This document shows positions 17,874 to 27,002 of a stretch of DNA of 64,000 bases, in pieces. The translations under genes and the position numbers were made by a program. The notes under the pieces are model-generated. The model saw nothing but the letters and a program-made list of their open reading frames with translations. It had not been told where the DNA came from and searched no databases. Origin of the DNA: JAVBOW01 sp031550125 (lineage in GTDB: Bacteria; Bacteroidota; Bacteroidia; Bacteroidales; Rikenellaceae). Position 1 is the stretch's first letter. Each line of letters opens with the position of its first letter. Location of the stretch: positions 1 to 64,000 of the forward strand of contig JAVBOW010000002.1 of assembly GCA_031550125.1 (NCBI GenBank), given 5' to 3'.

Positions 17874-19652
17874 CTACTTGAATAATGCTTTGGGATAGAA
17901 CACCAAGCGGTCGAGCTGGTATACGCCGCCTATAGAACCTACCGTAAATCTGACGGTGTGGGGACTTTCGGAAGAGAAAGTCACTACCGCCGTTCCGCTG
18001 GCCCAGTCGTTCTCTTTGAAATACGGCGCTTTGGTCTCCGTTCCGGCGAAGTCCCTCTCGGAATTCGTCTCGGCTACCCCGTCTATAAAGACGTTGCATT
18101 TTCCTCCCGTTCCAGCGCCGGCGTTCTCTTTGTAGCAATACAGGTAATATTGCTTGGCGGGTATCATGGGTATATCAAGCTCTATCCAGCCGTTATCCAT
18201 CTGCCAGCACAACATGTCGTAGTTGAAATAGTCGTATTTGCATTCGCTAACGGCTTCCGGCAGAATGTTGTTATAATATATGCTTCCAGTACCCAGGGTA
18301 TTCCAGCGTATGCCGCGGAATTTGCCTTCGGTAACCAGCTCGCCTATATCCAGCCTTTCAGGTACCGATTCGGCTATCTTTTCGGAACGATAGAAAGGTA
18401 TAGTCCTGAAATCTATCATATCGGTGGGTTCGAAGATAACCGTATAGGGCGGCATCAGGCCGTAGGGCGGCTTCATAAGGCCGTCTATTTCGTGTATATA
18501 GCCGTTCTGGGCGGGAAGGTCCTTGCGTACTTCGTCTATACGGAAGCTGTATTCGGGGTGACCGTCGATACGGTTGAAGACCGCCCTGGTGGTACCCTGG
18601 TCGGTGACTGCCAGGCAGACGTGGTTCCATTGATGGAACTCCTCGTCGTAGCCAAAACCGGTATGGATGATCACGTCGCTCAACCTGGCCACCGTAGTGC
18701 TGACCACTTTTGCGGCGGGGCCTGTCGGGCCTATAGGGAACTGCGTCAGGTCCGAATATCCGGCCATACGGTCCATTATATGGTAAGCCACGAATTTATA
18801 GAACGAGGAGTTGACGTCTTTCGGATCGCCACCGCCAAGCTGGTTGAGCAATTCGTCCTTATCGTTGATCTCGTTGGCCCTGAAGACGGCGTCGGGTACG
18901 GCAAATAAGGTTTTATAATCCCTGACTTTCTCGCCGAACACGTCCTCCACATAGATATTGTCGAGCCAGGTATCCAGGCCGCAGGCCGCAATGGCGTCGC
19001 TCAATATACGGTAAGGCGAATCCGGGACAGAGATAATATCCCAAATGGACTGGAGCATAGGCTGAAGCATCTTATCCAGCTTGTGTACATATCCGTTGGT
19101 GCGCAAAGAGTCTTTGGCAACCACATACGAGCGCTCTTTTCCGTCGCCGTTGTCTATATACCTCATGTTGCGGCTGAAATCGATGTTGGCGGTAAGGAAG
19201 TCGCCCGTAGCCGTAGGTATGGCCAGTTTCATCATCAGGTTGGCGTTGCTCAGCTTGCCTCCGGGCAGGACGTGATAACGCATAAGGTATTTGGCCTCAT
19301 CGAGCTTCTGTCTGTTCGCTACCTGCTGCTCGCCGTTGCCCGCGGTATCGCTCAGGGCGGCCAGCCACTCGTCTACCGAGGCGAAGCTGGTGTGATGCTC
19401 CCTGTAATAGTCCACCGACGCGTTATCCGCGACGAAACAGGTGTAGTTGACCGTCGAAAGGTTGAGCGTATTGAAGAGGTCGGTCTTTTTCAGCAACTCA
19501 ACCCAAGTCGAATACTCCGGTTTGGTAGTGAGCCACTGGGAGACCGTAGTGTCGGTATATGCTTTAAAACGATCTCCTTTGTAAGGGTCTTCGCAGGTGA
19601 TGAGCATTGCGGGCAACAACGCCATCGTCAATATCTTTATTATTCCACGCAT
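17874..19652 (-). CDS. Fasciclin (FAS1) domain lipoprotein B, two FAS1 repeats plus jelly-roll-like tail
   Basis: A 592-residue lipoprotein. The leader MRGIIKILTMALLPAMLITC ends at a Thr-Cys site, less canonical than LxGC but followed by acidic EDPYKGD. FAS1 repeat 1 runs from about 35 to 212 (TVSQWLTTKPEYSTWVELLK, ends NGYVHKLDKML). Repeat 2 runs to about 395 (TLFAVPDAVFRAN, ends NGYIHEIDGLM). The C-terminal ~190 residues (ELDIPMIPAKQYYLYCYKEN, VVTFSSESPHTVRFTVGSIG) look like a beta-sandwich, possibly carbohydrate-binding. It sits 34 bases after SusD and 55 before the next FAS1 gene, in the same operon. Function is inferred as surface binding or adhesion. No catalytic motif is seen. Confidence 0.85.
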   Translation of the reverse strand: MRGIIKILTMALLPAMLITCEDPYKGDRFKAYTDTTVSQWLTTKPEYSTWVELLKKTDLFNTLNLSTVNYTCFVADNASVDYYREHHTSFASVDEWLAALSDTAGNGEQQVANRQKLDEAKYLMRYHVLPGGKLSNANLMMKLAIPTATGDFLTANIDFSRNMRYIDNGDGKERSYVVAKDSLRTNGYVHKLDKMLQPMLQSIWDIISVPDSPYRILSDAIAACGLDTWLDNIYVEDVFGEKVRDYKTLFAVPDAVFRANEINDKDELLNQLGGGDPKDVNSSFYKFVAYHIMDRMAGYSDLTQFPIGPTGPAAKVVSTTVARLSDVIIHTGFGYDEEFHQWNHVCLAVTDQGTTRAVFNRIDGHPEYSFRIDEVRKDLPAQNGYIHEIDGLMKPPYGLMPPYTVIFEPTDMIDFRTIPFYRSEKIAESVPERLDIGELVTEGKFRGIRWNTLGTGSIYYNNILPEAVSECKYDYFNYDMLCWQMDNGWIELDIPMIPAKQYYLYCYKENAGAGTGGKCNVFIDGVAETNSERDFAGTETKAPYFKENDWASGTAVVTFSSESPHTVRFTVGSIGGVYQLDRLVFYPKALFK

Positions 19653-19686
19653 GATATCTTCTTTTTTACTGTTTTCCTTGGCTCGA

Positions 19687-21216
19687 TTACAGATAATAGG
19701 GGTTCTGTTCCAGGCGTCCGCCGCTGGCCTCTATCTCGGAGTCCTTTATGGGGAAGTAGAATCCCCAGGGAGAGTTGTCACGCAGTTTGAACGCATACAT
19801 CTCGCGCTTGGTGGTCGGAACGTTCGAAATCATCATGTTGATAATTATATCCTCATATTTGCCCTCATCGCGGGTGGCCACCCTAACCAGATCGAACCAT
19901 CTCTTGCCTTCAAAGCACAACTCCAGAAGACGCTCGTCGAGGATCATCGTTATGGCTTCGTATTGGGTGGTGGGAAGTTTGGGTTGGTTATCCTTATCCG
20001 TGAGAAGCGCAGGATTCTCGTGGGCCCTGGTGCGGATAGTTTTTACTATCTCCCAAGCCTCGTTGTAGGGGCCGGTCTCGCGTAACATCACCGAAGCCTC
20101 CGCCCTCATGAGCATTATATCGGCCAAACGGTAAATCATCCAGTTGCAGTTGTCCGTGCGGTACCTGAATATATTGCTGTTGGTGGGGTTGTAAGCGCTG
20201 TTGGCGCCACGGATATCGCCGTTGTTAACCGTTTTGGCAAAGGCGTTTATAACCTCCTGGGAACATTGGTAGCGCCTGTTCTTGTTGTCGCCGGTAAACC
20301 ATTGCTTCATGCTGTTGCCCTGGCTGTAAGTAGCGCTCCACTGCAACGAGAATATCTCTTCCGGGGTGTTCTGGTAGATCGTTCCCAGATCGGACCTCAT
20401 ATACCAGGGTATAAGTGTATACAAACCTGTAGTTTCTATATACATGCACTCGTCGTAGGCCTTTTGGTATTCACCTATCCAAAGGTAGATGTCGGCCAGC
20501 AGGGCGCGGCAGGACAGCTGGGTGGCGCGTCCTATGTTTTGCCACGCATAGTCGCCGTCGCCGGCAACCGAATGGGCTAAAGGCAACGCTTCCATTGCAA
20601 TGGCGCCGCTGAATTTATCCGGCTCGGTAAGATCATCGATGAGGAACTTGAGTATTTCGTAGCCGTCGGTCTTACCGATCCTGAAATCGTCCGAGTCGTC
20701 GAGGTAAGGATCCGTTATGAACGGTACGTCGCGGAAAGCGCGTACAAGGTAGAAATAAGATAGCGCCCTGATCCATTTGGCTTCGGCAATGAGGGCGTCG
20801 CAATCTTCAGGCAAGAAAGTGTCGTCAACCCTCAGCACGTCCGGGCCGTATTTGATAACGGAGTTGGCGCGGGCAATAGTGGCGTAAAAACTTACCCAAT
20901 CGAGGAAATCCATCGTAGTCAGAGGATTCACCTCAAGTTCTTTAAGCGCGATCATGTCCGTCGACCCGGTATACACCGGCCCGAGTTCTATCTCATTGCT
21001 GCGAAGGTCGCCCCAGACGATCATCTGGTGGAGCGCCTGGCGCAAACTGATATAACCAGACATGGTGACAGCCTTGACCTCATCTTTGTCCTGCCAGAAC
21101 GAATCGTTTGTCTGTTCGTTGGACGGTTTAATATCGAGCCATTTAGCACAGCCCGTCAGGGAAAGCAATATAACAAGAACTGCGGCCTGAATAGATTTTA
21201 TCTTCATAACTTTCAT
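19687..21216 (-). CDS. SusD/RagB family outer-membrane lipoprotein (first pair)
   Basis: A 509-residue lipoprotein whose leader ends LSLTGC followed by AKWLDIKPS. SusD hallmarks are clear: IARANSVIKYGPDVL, EAKWIRALSYFYLVRAFRDV, the mid-protein ALLADIYLWIGEYQKAYDEC, RLADIMLMRAEASVML, and the C-terminal DERLLELCFEGKRWFDLVRV. The ATG at 21216 has GAGG upstream at good spacing, rare here, so it is preferred over 21207. The gap to SusC is 12 bases. As in other SusCD pairs it should form the hinged lid over the SusC barrel. Confidence 0.93.
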   Translation of the reverse strand: MKVMKIKSIQAAVLVILLSLTGCAKWLDIKPSNEQTNDSFWQDKDEVKAVTMSGYISLRQALHQMIVWGDLRSNEIELGPVYTGSTDMIALKELEVNPLTTMDFLDWVSFYATIARANSVIKYGPDVLRVDDTFLPEDCDALIAEAKWIRALSYFYLVRAFRDVPFITDPYLDDSDDFRIGKTDGYEILKFLIDDLTEPDKFSGAIAMEALPLAHSVAGDGDYAWQNIGRATQLSCRALLADIYLWIGEYQKAYDECMYIETTGLYTLIPWYMRSDLGTIYQNTPEEIFSLQWSATYSQGNSMKQWFTGDNKNRRYQCSQEVINAFAKTVNNGDIRGANSAYNPTNSNIFRYRTDNCNWMIYRLADIMLMRAEASVMLRETGPYNEAWEIVKTIRTRAHENPALLTDKDNQPKLPTTQYEAITMILDERLLELCFEGKRWFDLVRVATRDEGKYEDIIINMMISNVPTTKREMYAFKLRDNSPWGFYFPIKDSEIEASGGRLEQNPYYL

Positions 21217-21228
21217 TTTGCCTCGTTA

Positions 21229-24200
21229 TTAGAAATCGATCGCTATACTTAAAGCTATCCTCTGAAGGGGCGGAGTGCGGCTGTTGTCGGTAGCCAAGGC
21301 GTATGCCCCGTTACCCGGCGCTATTTCCGGATCCTGTCCCGAGTAGTTGGTGATGGTGAATATGTTGTAGGTGGTCAGAGAGACGCTGGCGCGGGAGATA
21401 CCCAGCTTCTGGGTAAACTTGGGTTTAAACCTGTAGTTGACGGTAAGGTCTTTACATTTCAGGAAGTCGCCGTTCTCGACATACTTATCCGATCCGAGCG
21501 AGTTGTAGTTCTTACCCCAGAGAGCGCGCGGGATATCGGTCTTGTCGCCTTCATAGCGCCAGCGATTGAGGGTGCGTTTGGATTGGTTCCATCCGTTCTC
21601 GCCTCCCATGGTCTCGGTGTTGAGCTTGGCCATGTTGATTATGCTTTGGCCCACGCGGAAGTGGGTAGACACACGCACCATCCACTGACCGTAGTTGATC
21701 CTGAACGTGGCGCCCCCGGTGACGATAGGATAGGAGTTGCCAAGGTAGATCATGTCGTACTGGTCAATCACGCCGTCGTAGTTAAGGTCGGCATATTTGG
21801 CGTCGCCCGCGCGTTGCTGCCATTGCTGCGTGCGACCTATCTTGGTCACTACGGGCTGGTTGTTTATATCGCGTATATAGTTGCCGGAAGCGTCCCTGGC
21901 CAGGGTCTCGTCGTAGTTCTGATAGATGCCCAGGAATTTATAACCGTAGATGGAACCGAACGGGTTGCCCTCGATAAGCCTTTTGGCGTAGTTGCCGTTG
22001 GTGAGCGAATACCTCTCGGCCTCCATATTGGACGGTACGGTGATAAGCCTGTTGCGGTTACGCGAAATATTGAAGTTGCTAAGGCTGAACTTGGCCTTGC
22101 CGATAGAGAAGATATTGTTGTATGAGAACATAAATTCCCATCCATAGTTCTGCATGGAACCCATGTTCTTCCAACGCAGGGAATTGTAACCAATCGACGA
22201 CTGCACCTGGGTATCCTTCTGCAGAAGGTTGGTGGTTGTTTTGTCGTAAACCTCCACGCCTAACGTTATGTCGCCGCTCTTCAGCAGGGTTGCGTCGAAA
22301 CCGAAGTCTATCGCCTCCACCGTCTCGGGCAAAAGTTTGTCGAGCTGCAGTTTGTCGAGTTTGATGGTGGGCAGGTTCATATAGTCGGCCGCGGCGGACA
22401 GGGTTCCCATAGTGGAGCTGGCCTCGGGCAGACGCTCGGAAATACCCCAGCTTCCCTTGAGGCGCGCCTCTTTCACCCACTTAACTTTCTTGAAGATGTC
22501 GTTCTGCATCTTCCAGGCGAAAGTCATACTCGGACGTATCTTATTGAAACGCCTGTCGGGACTCATGCTCGAAGAGGCGTTGGACGATCCGCCGATGTTG
22601 AAAACGTAACGCTCTTTGAAACTGTAGAGGAAAGTTCCCGATACGTTGATTGTGCGTACGCGGCTGTCGTTCGAGCGAACGCCCTCCAGCTTATCGTCGC
22701 CGCTGTGGCTTACGAGCTTACCGCCCGAAAGTGGCGAACTTACCTGTTTGGCTCCGTTGCCCGAAGTCGTGAGCATGTAGTAGTTCGAGTTGGTGGTGTT
22801 GAACCTCGCGTTACCGGCCAGCACTATACGGTGGATCCTGTTGAAGGATTTATTGTAGTTGAGCCTGAACTGGGCCATCGAACTGGTGTTGTTCGTGAGA
22901 GCCTCGGAACCACGGTTGTAGTATTCGCTCGAGGCTTTGGAACCTTCAGCCGAAGCGGGATAGAACGAGTTGATGCGCATCGTCTTCATACCGAACGCAA
23001 CCTGGCCGTTGAACAAAAATCCTTTGCCCAGTTGGTATTGAGTGCTGAAGTTGGCGTTTATATCGCGCTGAAGTATCAGGTTGCTTGATTCGTTTACGAT
23101 GGCCAGGGTGTTTACAGTCTGGTTGATAGCTGTTCCCTCCTGATTGAAATACTCGTCTGTGGGTTTGCCGTTGGAAAGCACCCACGGACTCATATTCGGC
23201 ATAGCGATAAGGGCGGTGTTACGCACAGAGTTATTCTGCAGGTTGACATCATCCGTGTCCTGGGGTCTCGCTATATAAGAGGAGTTACGCGACGATTCGG
23301 CGTAGCTGAAGAGCGACTGGGCGGTGAACTTCTTTGAGAACTTGTAGTTAAGGTTCAACCTCGACGTTATACGCTGGTAGGGGGCGTTGCGGATAGTACT
23401 TTCCGAATCTTCGTAACCGACGGAGAAACGGTAGGATGCCTTTTCGCCGCCGCCGTCCATCGAAAAGTCGGTGGTGGAGTTCATCTGGTTCTGGGTGATG
23501 AGGCTTATCCAGTCGGTATCGCAGTTAAATTCGTCATAATATAGGTAGAACCGGTCGTAGAGAATCTCTTTCGACTGCTCGAGCTTGTTCATGCGGGCGC
23601 TTGCGAAATTACCGTCCTTGATCCAGTTCCACATGGCGTCCTGCATAAGCGTGGTATACTCCTTGCCGTTGAGGACCTTTATAGGCTGCGGCTCGAATAC
23701 GTATGAGAATTTCTGGTTCAGCGAGAAACGTGGTTTATGGTTACCACCCTGCTTGGTGGTGATGAGCAGCACGCCGTTGGCGGCTTTCGGTCCCCACAAA
23801 GTGGTTGCGGCGGCGTCTTTAAGCACCTCTATCGACTGGATGTCGTTGGGAGACATGTTAACCAGGGCGCTGAAGTTCTCGACAGTGGCGTCGCCGAAGT
23901 CGAACTCGGGGTCGATCTCGTTATCCTGAGGAACGCCGTCGATAACTATAAGCGGTTCGTTACTGGCGTTGAGCGACGCCGAACCGCGGATACGGATAGT
24001 GGCCGCTGTTCCAGGGTCGCCAGAAGCGGCGACGATGTCGACGTTGGCCAGTTTCCCCTGGATCATATCCTCGATGGAGGTAACGCTCATGTCCTCGAAC
24101 TGGGTGACGTCCAACTCCTCCGACGCCGTACCCAGGTCGGATTTATTGATACCCATCACGTCTTTCTTGGCTCCGACGCCGATAACCTCAACGGTAGAGA

Positions 24201-24522
24201 TGACCTTGGAGTCCTCCTCCAGCCTGCGGTTGAAAGTCTTCTGGCCGGTATAGGCAACGGCCACCGTCTTCATCCCCACATAAGAGACGCACAGCATCAG
24301 CTCCGAGGCGTTGGACGGAACGTTGAGCAGGTATTCCCCCTGGGGGCCGGTAACCGTACCCTGTACAATACGTTCGTCCTTATTCTGCAGATAGACCTGG
24401 GCGCCGAATACCGGACCGCTCTTATCGGTTATCACACCACTGATGGTAGCGGACTGCGCCGACATCAGTAAAGGCAACACTAACGAAATAACCGTAAATA
24501 GTGCAAGTAAAGGTTTTTTCAT
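21229..24522 (-). CDS. SusC/RagA TonB-dependent outer-membrane transporter (first pair)
   Basis: A 1,097-residue TonB-linked transporter. It has a signal peptide (MKKPLLALFTVISLVLP), then a carboxypeptidase-like domain (ATISGVITDKSGPVFGAQVY), then a variant TonB-box-like segment near SKVISTVEVIGVG. The plug carries GTAATIRIRGSASLNASNEP, then LIVIDGVP, then DIQSIEVLKDAAATTLWGPK. The barrel ends with RIALSIAIDF. Both sequence signatures of the SusC family are intact. It follows the four-repeat FAS1 gene after an 80-base spacer that contains a hairpin, and precedes its SusD partner. Its sequence differs widely from the second SusC, so this is not a recent duplication. Confidence 0.94.
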   Translation of the reverse strand: MKKPLLALFTVISLVLPLLMSAQSATISGVITDKSGPVFGAQVYLQNKDERIVQGTVTGPQGEYLLNVPSNASELMLCVSYVGMKTVAVAYTGQKTFNRRLEEDSKVISTVEVIGVGAKKDVMGINKSDLGTASEELDVTQFEDMSVTSIEDMIQGKLANVDIVAASGDPGTAATIRIRGSASLNASNEPLIVIDGVPQDNEIDPEFDFGDATVENFSALVNMSPNDIQSIEVLKDAAATTLWGPKAANGVLLITTKQGGNHKPRFSLNQKFSYVFEPQPIKVLNGKEYTTLMQDAMWNWIKDGNFASARMNKLEQSKEILYDRFYLYYDEFNCDTDWISLITQNQMNSTTDFSMDGGGEKASYRFSVGYEDSESTIRNAPYQRITSRLNLNYKFSKKFTAQSLFSYAESSRNSSYIARPQDTDDVNLQNNSVRNTALIAMPNMSPWVLSNGKPTDEYFNQEGTAINQTVNTLAIVNESSNLILQRDINANFSTQYQLGKGFLFNGQVAFGMKTMRINSFYPASAEGSKASSEYYNRGSEALTNNTSSMAQFRLNYNKSFNRIHRIVLAGNARFNTTNSNYYMLTTSGNGAKQVSSPLSGGKLVSHSGDDKLEGVRSNDSRVRTINVSGTFLYSFKERYVFNIGGSSNASSSMSPDRRFNKIRPSMTFAWKMQNDIFKKVKWVKEARLKGSWGISERLPEASSTMGTLSAAADYMNLPTIKLDKLQLDKLLPETVEAIDFGFDATLLKSGDITLGVEVYDKTTTNLLQKDTQVQSSIGYNSLRWKNMGSMQNYGWEFMFSYNNIFSIGKAKFSLSNFNISRNRNRLITVPSNMEAERYSLTNGNYAKRLIEGNPFGSIYGYKFLGIYQNYDETLARDASGNYIRDINNQPVVTKIGRTQQWQQRAGDAKYADLNYDGVIDQYDMIYLGNSYPIVTGGATFRINYGQWMVRVSTHFRVGQSIINMAKLNTETMGGENGWNQSKRTLNRWRYEGDKTDIPRALWGKNYNSLGSDKYVENGDFLKCKDLTVNYRFKPKFTQKLGISRASVSLTTYNIFTITNYSGQDPEIAPGNGAYALATDNSRTPPLQRIALSIAIDF

Positions 24523-24567
24523 TATTTAAAATTTATAATTTTCAGGTTTGCAGTAAAAGCCCAAGCC

Positions 24568-24593
24568 CCCTCCGGCCTGCAAGGGCCGGAGGG
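24568..24593 (-). terminator. Intra-operon hairpin (attenuator or processing site)
   Basis: A 10-base perfect GC-rich stem, CCCTCCGGCC (24568-24577) with 24584-24593, and a 6-base loop lie in the spacer between the first FAS1 gene and SusC. On the minus strand the stem is followed by GGGCTTGGGCTTTTACTG, a weak T stretch. It could cause partial termination or protect a 3' end, changing the ratio of FAS1 protein to transporter. Confidence 0.5.
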
Positions 24594-24602
24594 AGGCGGG
24601 CA

Positions 24603-27002
24603 TTATTCTTTGAACATGGTCCTGTAGTCGAAGCAGTCGTCGGTGTAATAGGCCGCCATATTGGCCGTCATCCTCGGGAAATAGACATTGCCTGAGGGGA
24701 CGAGCAGAGGATCGGTATTAAGATCGGCATGTATCGAATAACCGCTGTTGTCGGTAAGTGTCATGCGGTTGGGCATTGCCGGATCCCATGACACCCATGC
24801 GTGCTGGGCGTCCTTGTCTTCGTAGTAAGTCACCCACGAGATCATGTCGGCCGTGTATTTTTCGTCGGTGACGCCGTTGGGGCCGAGACCGGGAAGCATA
24901 TATGTCGACAGACGGCTGCGTTGCAGGGGAAGGAAATAATACCTCAGGTATCTGGCAAGTTCGGCGGGATCGGTCGGTATACGTCCGTCTTCCTTGGCCT
25001 CCAGCACGGCTTTGTCTGAGGGAAGGAAGGCGACGCAGTTCTCCGGAACAGCAACCCATGCGTTCGACGCGTTCATCAGGCCGGCCGATATAAGGAGCGC
25101 CCTGAACTCATTAGCGAAGTTGTTTATAGGATACTTGCCATGGTTGGCAAGGTCGGGCGAGCCTTGGTTTGCGGGAATAAGGCCGTTCAGGTTATATACA
25201 TTGCCGTTGGCTGTCGTATAAGGACCTGGGGCCACGTCGTCCATCTCTATGGAGCGGCAGGCCGTGGCGTTCAGGTGGCGCGACTCGGTCCAGAAATAAC
25301 CGCCGTAGGAATGTATGTAAGTAAGTCCGTCGCGTGCGACATAGAACCTTATCTCGTCGGGGTTATCTGCCGGATCAGGCATAATGCCGTAGAAAAAGTG
25401 CCTGTTGACCAGGTTGTTTATCTGCGCTACGGTTTGGGCGTTGCTTCCCAGGTAGAAAGAGAAAGAGAGAGCCGAGTGGGGATTCTCCTCCACCCTGTAG
25501 CCGAGTTTATCGAGCGACGCCTTATCCAGCACGAACAGGGTATATTTGTTATACTGGTCTATCATCTCCTGATAGATCGACCTGGCAGTGGTGGCGTTGG
25601 CGAAGAATATGAATTTGGGGTACTGCAGCAACGGCTTTGGAAGCATGGTGAACATGGACGACTCGAGACATTTGTTTATCCCGTAAACTATGCCGTTCGA
25701 ACAGAGCCTTACGTCTTTGACGCTACCCTGCCCTATAGCGAATTCTTCGCCGAGCGGCCCTCTGACCGGACGGTCGAGTTCGGTAGGCAGTATTATGTTC
25801 TTGAAACCGGAAAAATGGGTTTGCAGGAAGTGGTATATTGCAATATTCGGGAGTTTTTTCACGAATTGCTCTATAGGCAACAGGTTGCCTCCCTCGTCGG
25901 TGTTGCCGTACTCCATGAAGAAATCCCTCAGGTAGGTCTCCAACGCATTATCTTCGGGAGCGAAACCGCTGATGGCGAAACGAAGCCTCTGCTCGTATTT
26001 GTCGAAACCATCGTAAGTCCAGTCGTTGGCGACATTGGCCATCGGAGGCATTACGAACAACGCATTGGCGTTCTGGCTCGCCACGGTAAATCTGGTCGGG
26101 GTGCGATAGTGGTTGAACATGTAGATCGAATCGAGCGGACCTGCATACTTTTCGGACAGCGCTTTATCGTAAGTGTAGTTGTTAAACCTCTCGAACAGAA
26201 GCTTAACGAGCTTATAACTCGTATTTGACGGCCACTGGTCGTCGCCCAGGGCGTTGTAGATTGTGGGCATAACCGGGGCGATGCCGCTCAAGGTGTAAAG
26301 ATAGCCGTTGTCGGTGGGGATGGCGTACCTTATATCGCCGTTATTGGCCACGCCGTTGGGCATAACCGCAGCATTACCTACGTAGAGACGGTCGTCATCG
26401 CCCTGCCAGTCTACGTCGGGAAAGATCTTCTCGTAATCGGTCTTGGCGTCGATAGTGCGTTTTTGGAATATGCGCGTGGAGAATATGGGAATAAACTTCT
26501 CGTTGGCATAAACCTTTACCTTCCTCCTGTCATCAAGGGGATCTGTCAGCACCTTAATGGAATCGCGCGCCTTCGTCTCGTATTTATAGCACGAACCGTC
26601 GCCCATCGAGTTGCCCTCCTTATCGGTCATGGCGGAAAAAGCGACCAGATCGTTTTGGTTGAAGGCGTATTTCACCATGTGGTAACCGACGATAAACTCC
26701 ACTTCCGCCGTGGGAATGGCATTCAGATCCGTCGTCCCGAATTTCTGCTGAAAATAGTCCTTAAGGGCCTCGTCGGTAGGTGCGAACACAGAAAGGAGCG
26801 CAGCTCCGTCTATGTCTTTTTTATAACCAGACCGGTCTATCGCCGCAAGGAAATACTCGTGTCCACCCAGTTTCTTCAGGTTTTCGTAAGTACTTCCCTT
26901 GGGGTCGCCCTTCTTCTCCTTGTAGTTTTCGAACACCTTGCTGCAACCGGAAAGGAAGAGCATGATGACGGCCAACACGATCGAAAGTCTAAATATCTTC
27001 AT
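24603..27002 (-). CDS. Fasciclin (FAS1) domain lipoprotein A, about four FAS1-like repeats
   Basis: A 799-residue lipoprotein and first gene of the operon. The lipobox is MLFLSGC, followed by SKVFENYKEKK. About four FAS1-like units can be traced: 37-265 (LLSVFAPTDEALKDYF, ends GYLYTLSGI); 280-455 (ends NGIVYGINKCL); 460-625 (KFIFFANATTARSIYQEM, ends NGNVYNLNGLI); 630-790 (CVAFLPSDKAVLEAKEDGRI, ends SGNVYFP). Each ends in the typical NGxVYxLxG element, although units 2-4 are diverged. There is no catalytic site. As promoter-proximal gene it would be the most highly made surface protein of the locus. Adhesion or ligand capture is inferred from FAS1 biology. Confidence 0.85.
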   Translation of the reverse strand: MKIFRLSIVLAVIMLFLSGCSKVFENYKEKKGDPKGSTYENLKKLGGHEYFLAAIDRSGYKKDIDGAALLSVFAPTDEALKDYFQQKFGTTDLNAIPTAEVEFIVGYHMVKYAFNQNDLVAFSAMTDKEGNSMGDGSCYKYETKARDSIKVLTDPLDDRRKVKVYANEKFIPIFSTRIFQKRTIDAKTDYEKIFPDVDWQGDDDRLYVGNAAVMPNGVANNGDIRYAIPTDNGYLYTLSGIAPVMPTIYNALGDDQWPSNTSYKLVKLLFERFNNYTYDKALSEKYAGPLDSIYMFNHYRTPTRFTVASQNANALFVMPPMANVANDWTYDGFDKYEQRLRFAISGFAPEDNALETYLRDFFMEYGNTDEGGNLLPIEQFVKKLPNIAIYHFLQTHFSGFKNIILPTELDRPVRGPLGEEFAIGQGSVKDVRLCSNGIVYGINKCLESSMFTMLPKPLLQYPKFIFFANATTARSIYQEMIDQYNKYTLFVLDKASLDKLGYRVEENPHSALSFSFYLGSNAQTVAQINNLVNRHFFYGIMPDPADNPDEIRFYVARDGLTYIHSYGGYFWTESRHLNATACRSIEMDDVAPGPYTTANGNVYNLNGLIPANQGSPDLANHGKYPINNFANEFRALLISAGLMNASNAWVAVPENCVAFLPSDKAVLEAKEDGRIPTDPAELARYLRYYFLPLQRSRLSTYMLPGLGPNGVTDEKYTADMISWVTYYEDKDAQHAWVSWDPAMPNRMTLTDNSGYSIHADLNTDPLLVPSGNVYFPRMTANMAAYYTDDCFDYRTMFKE

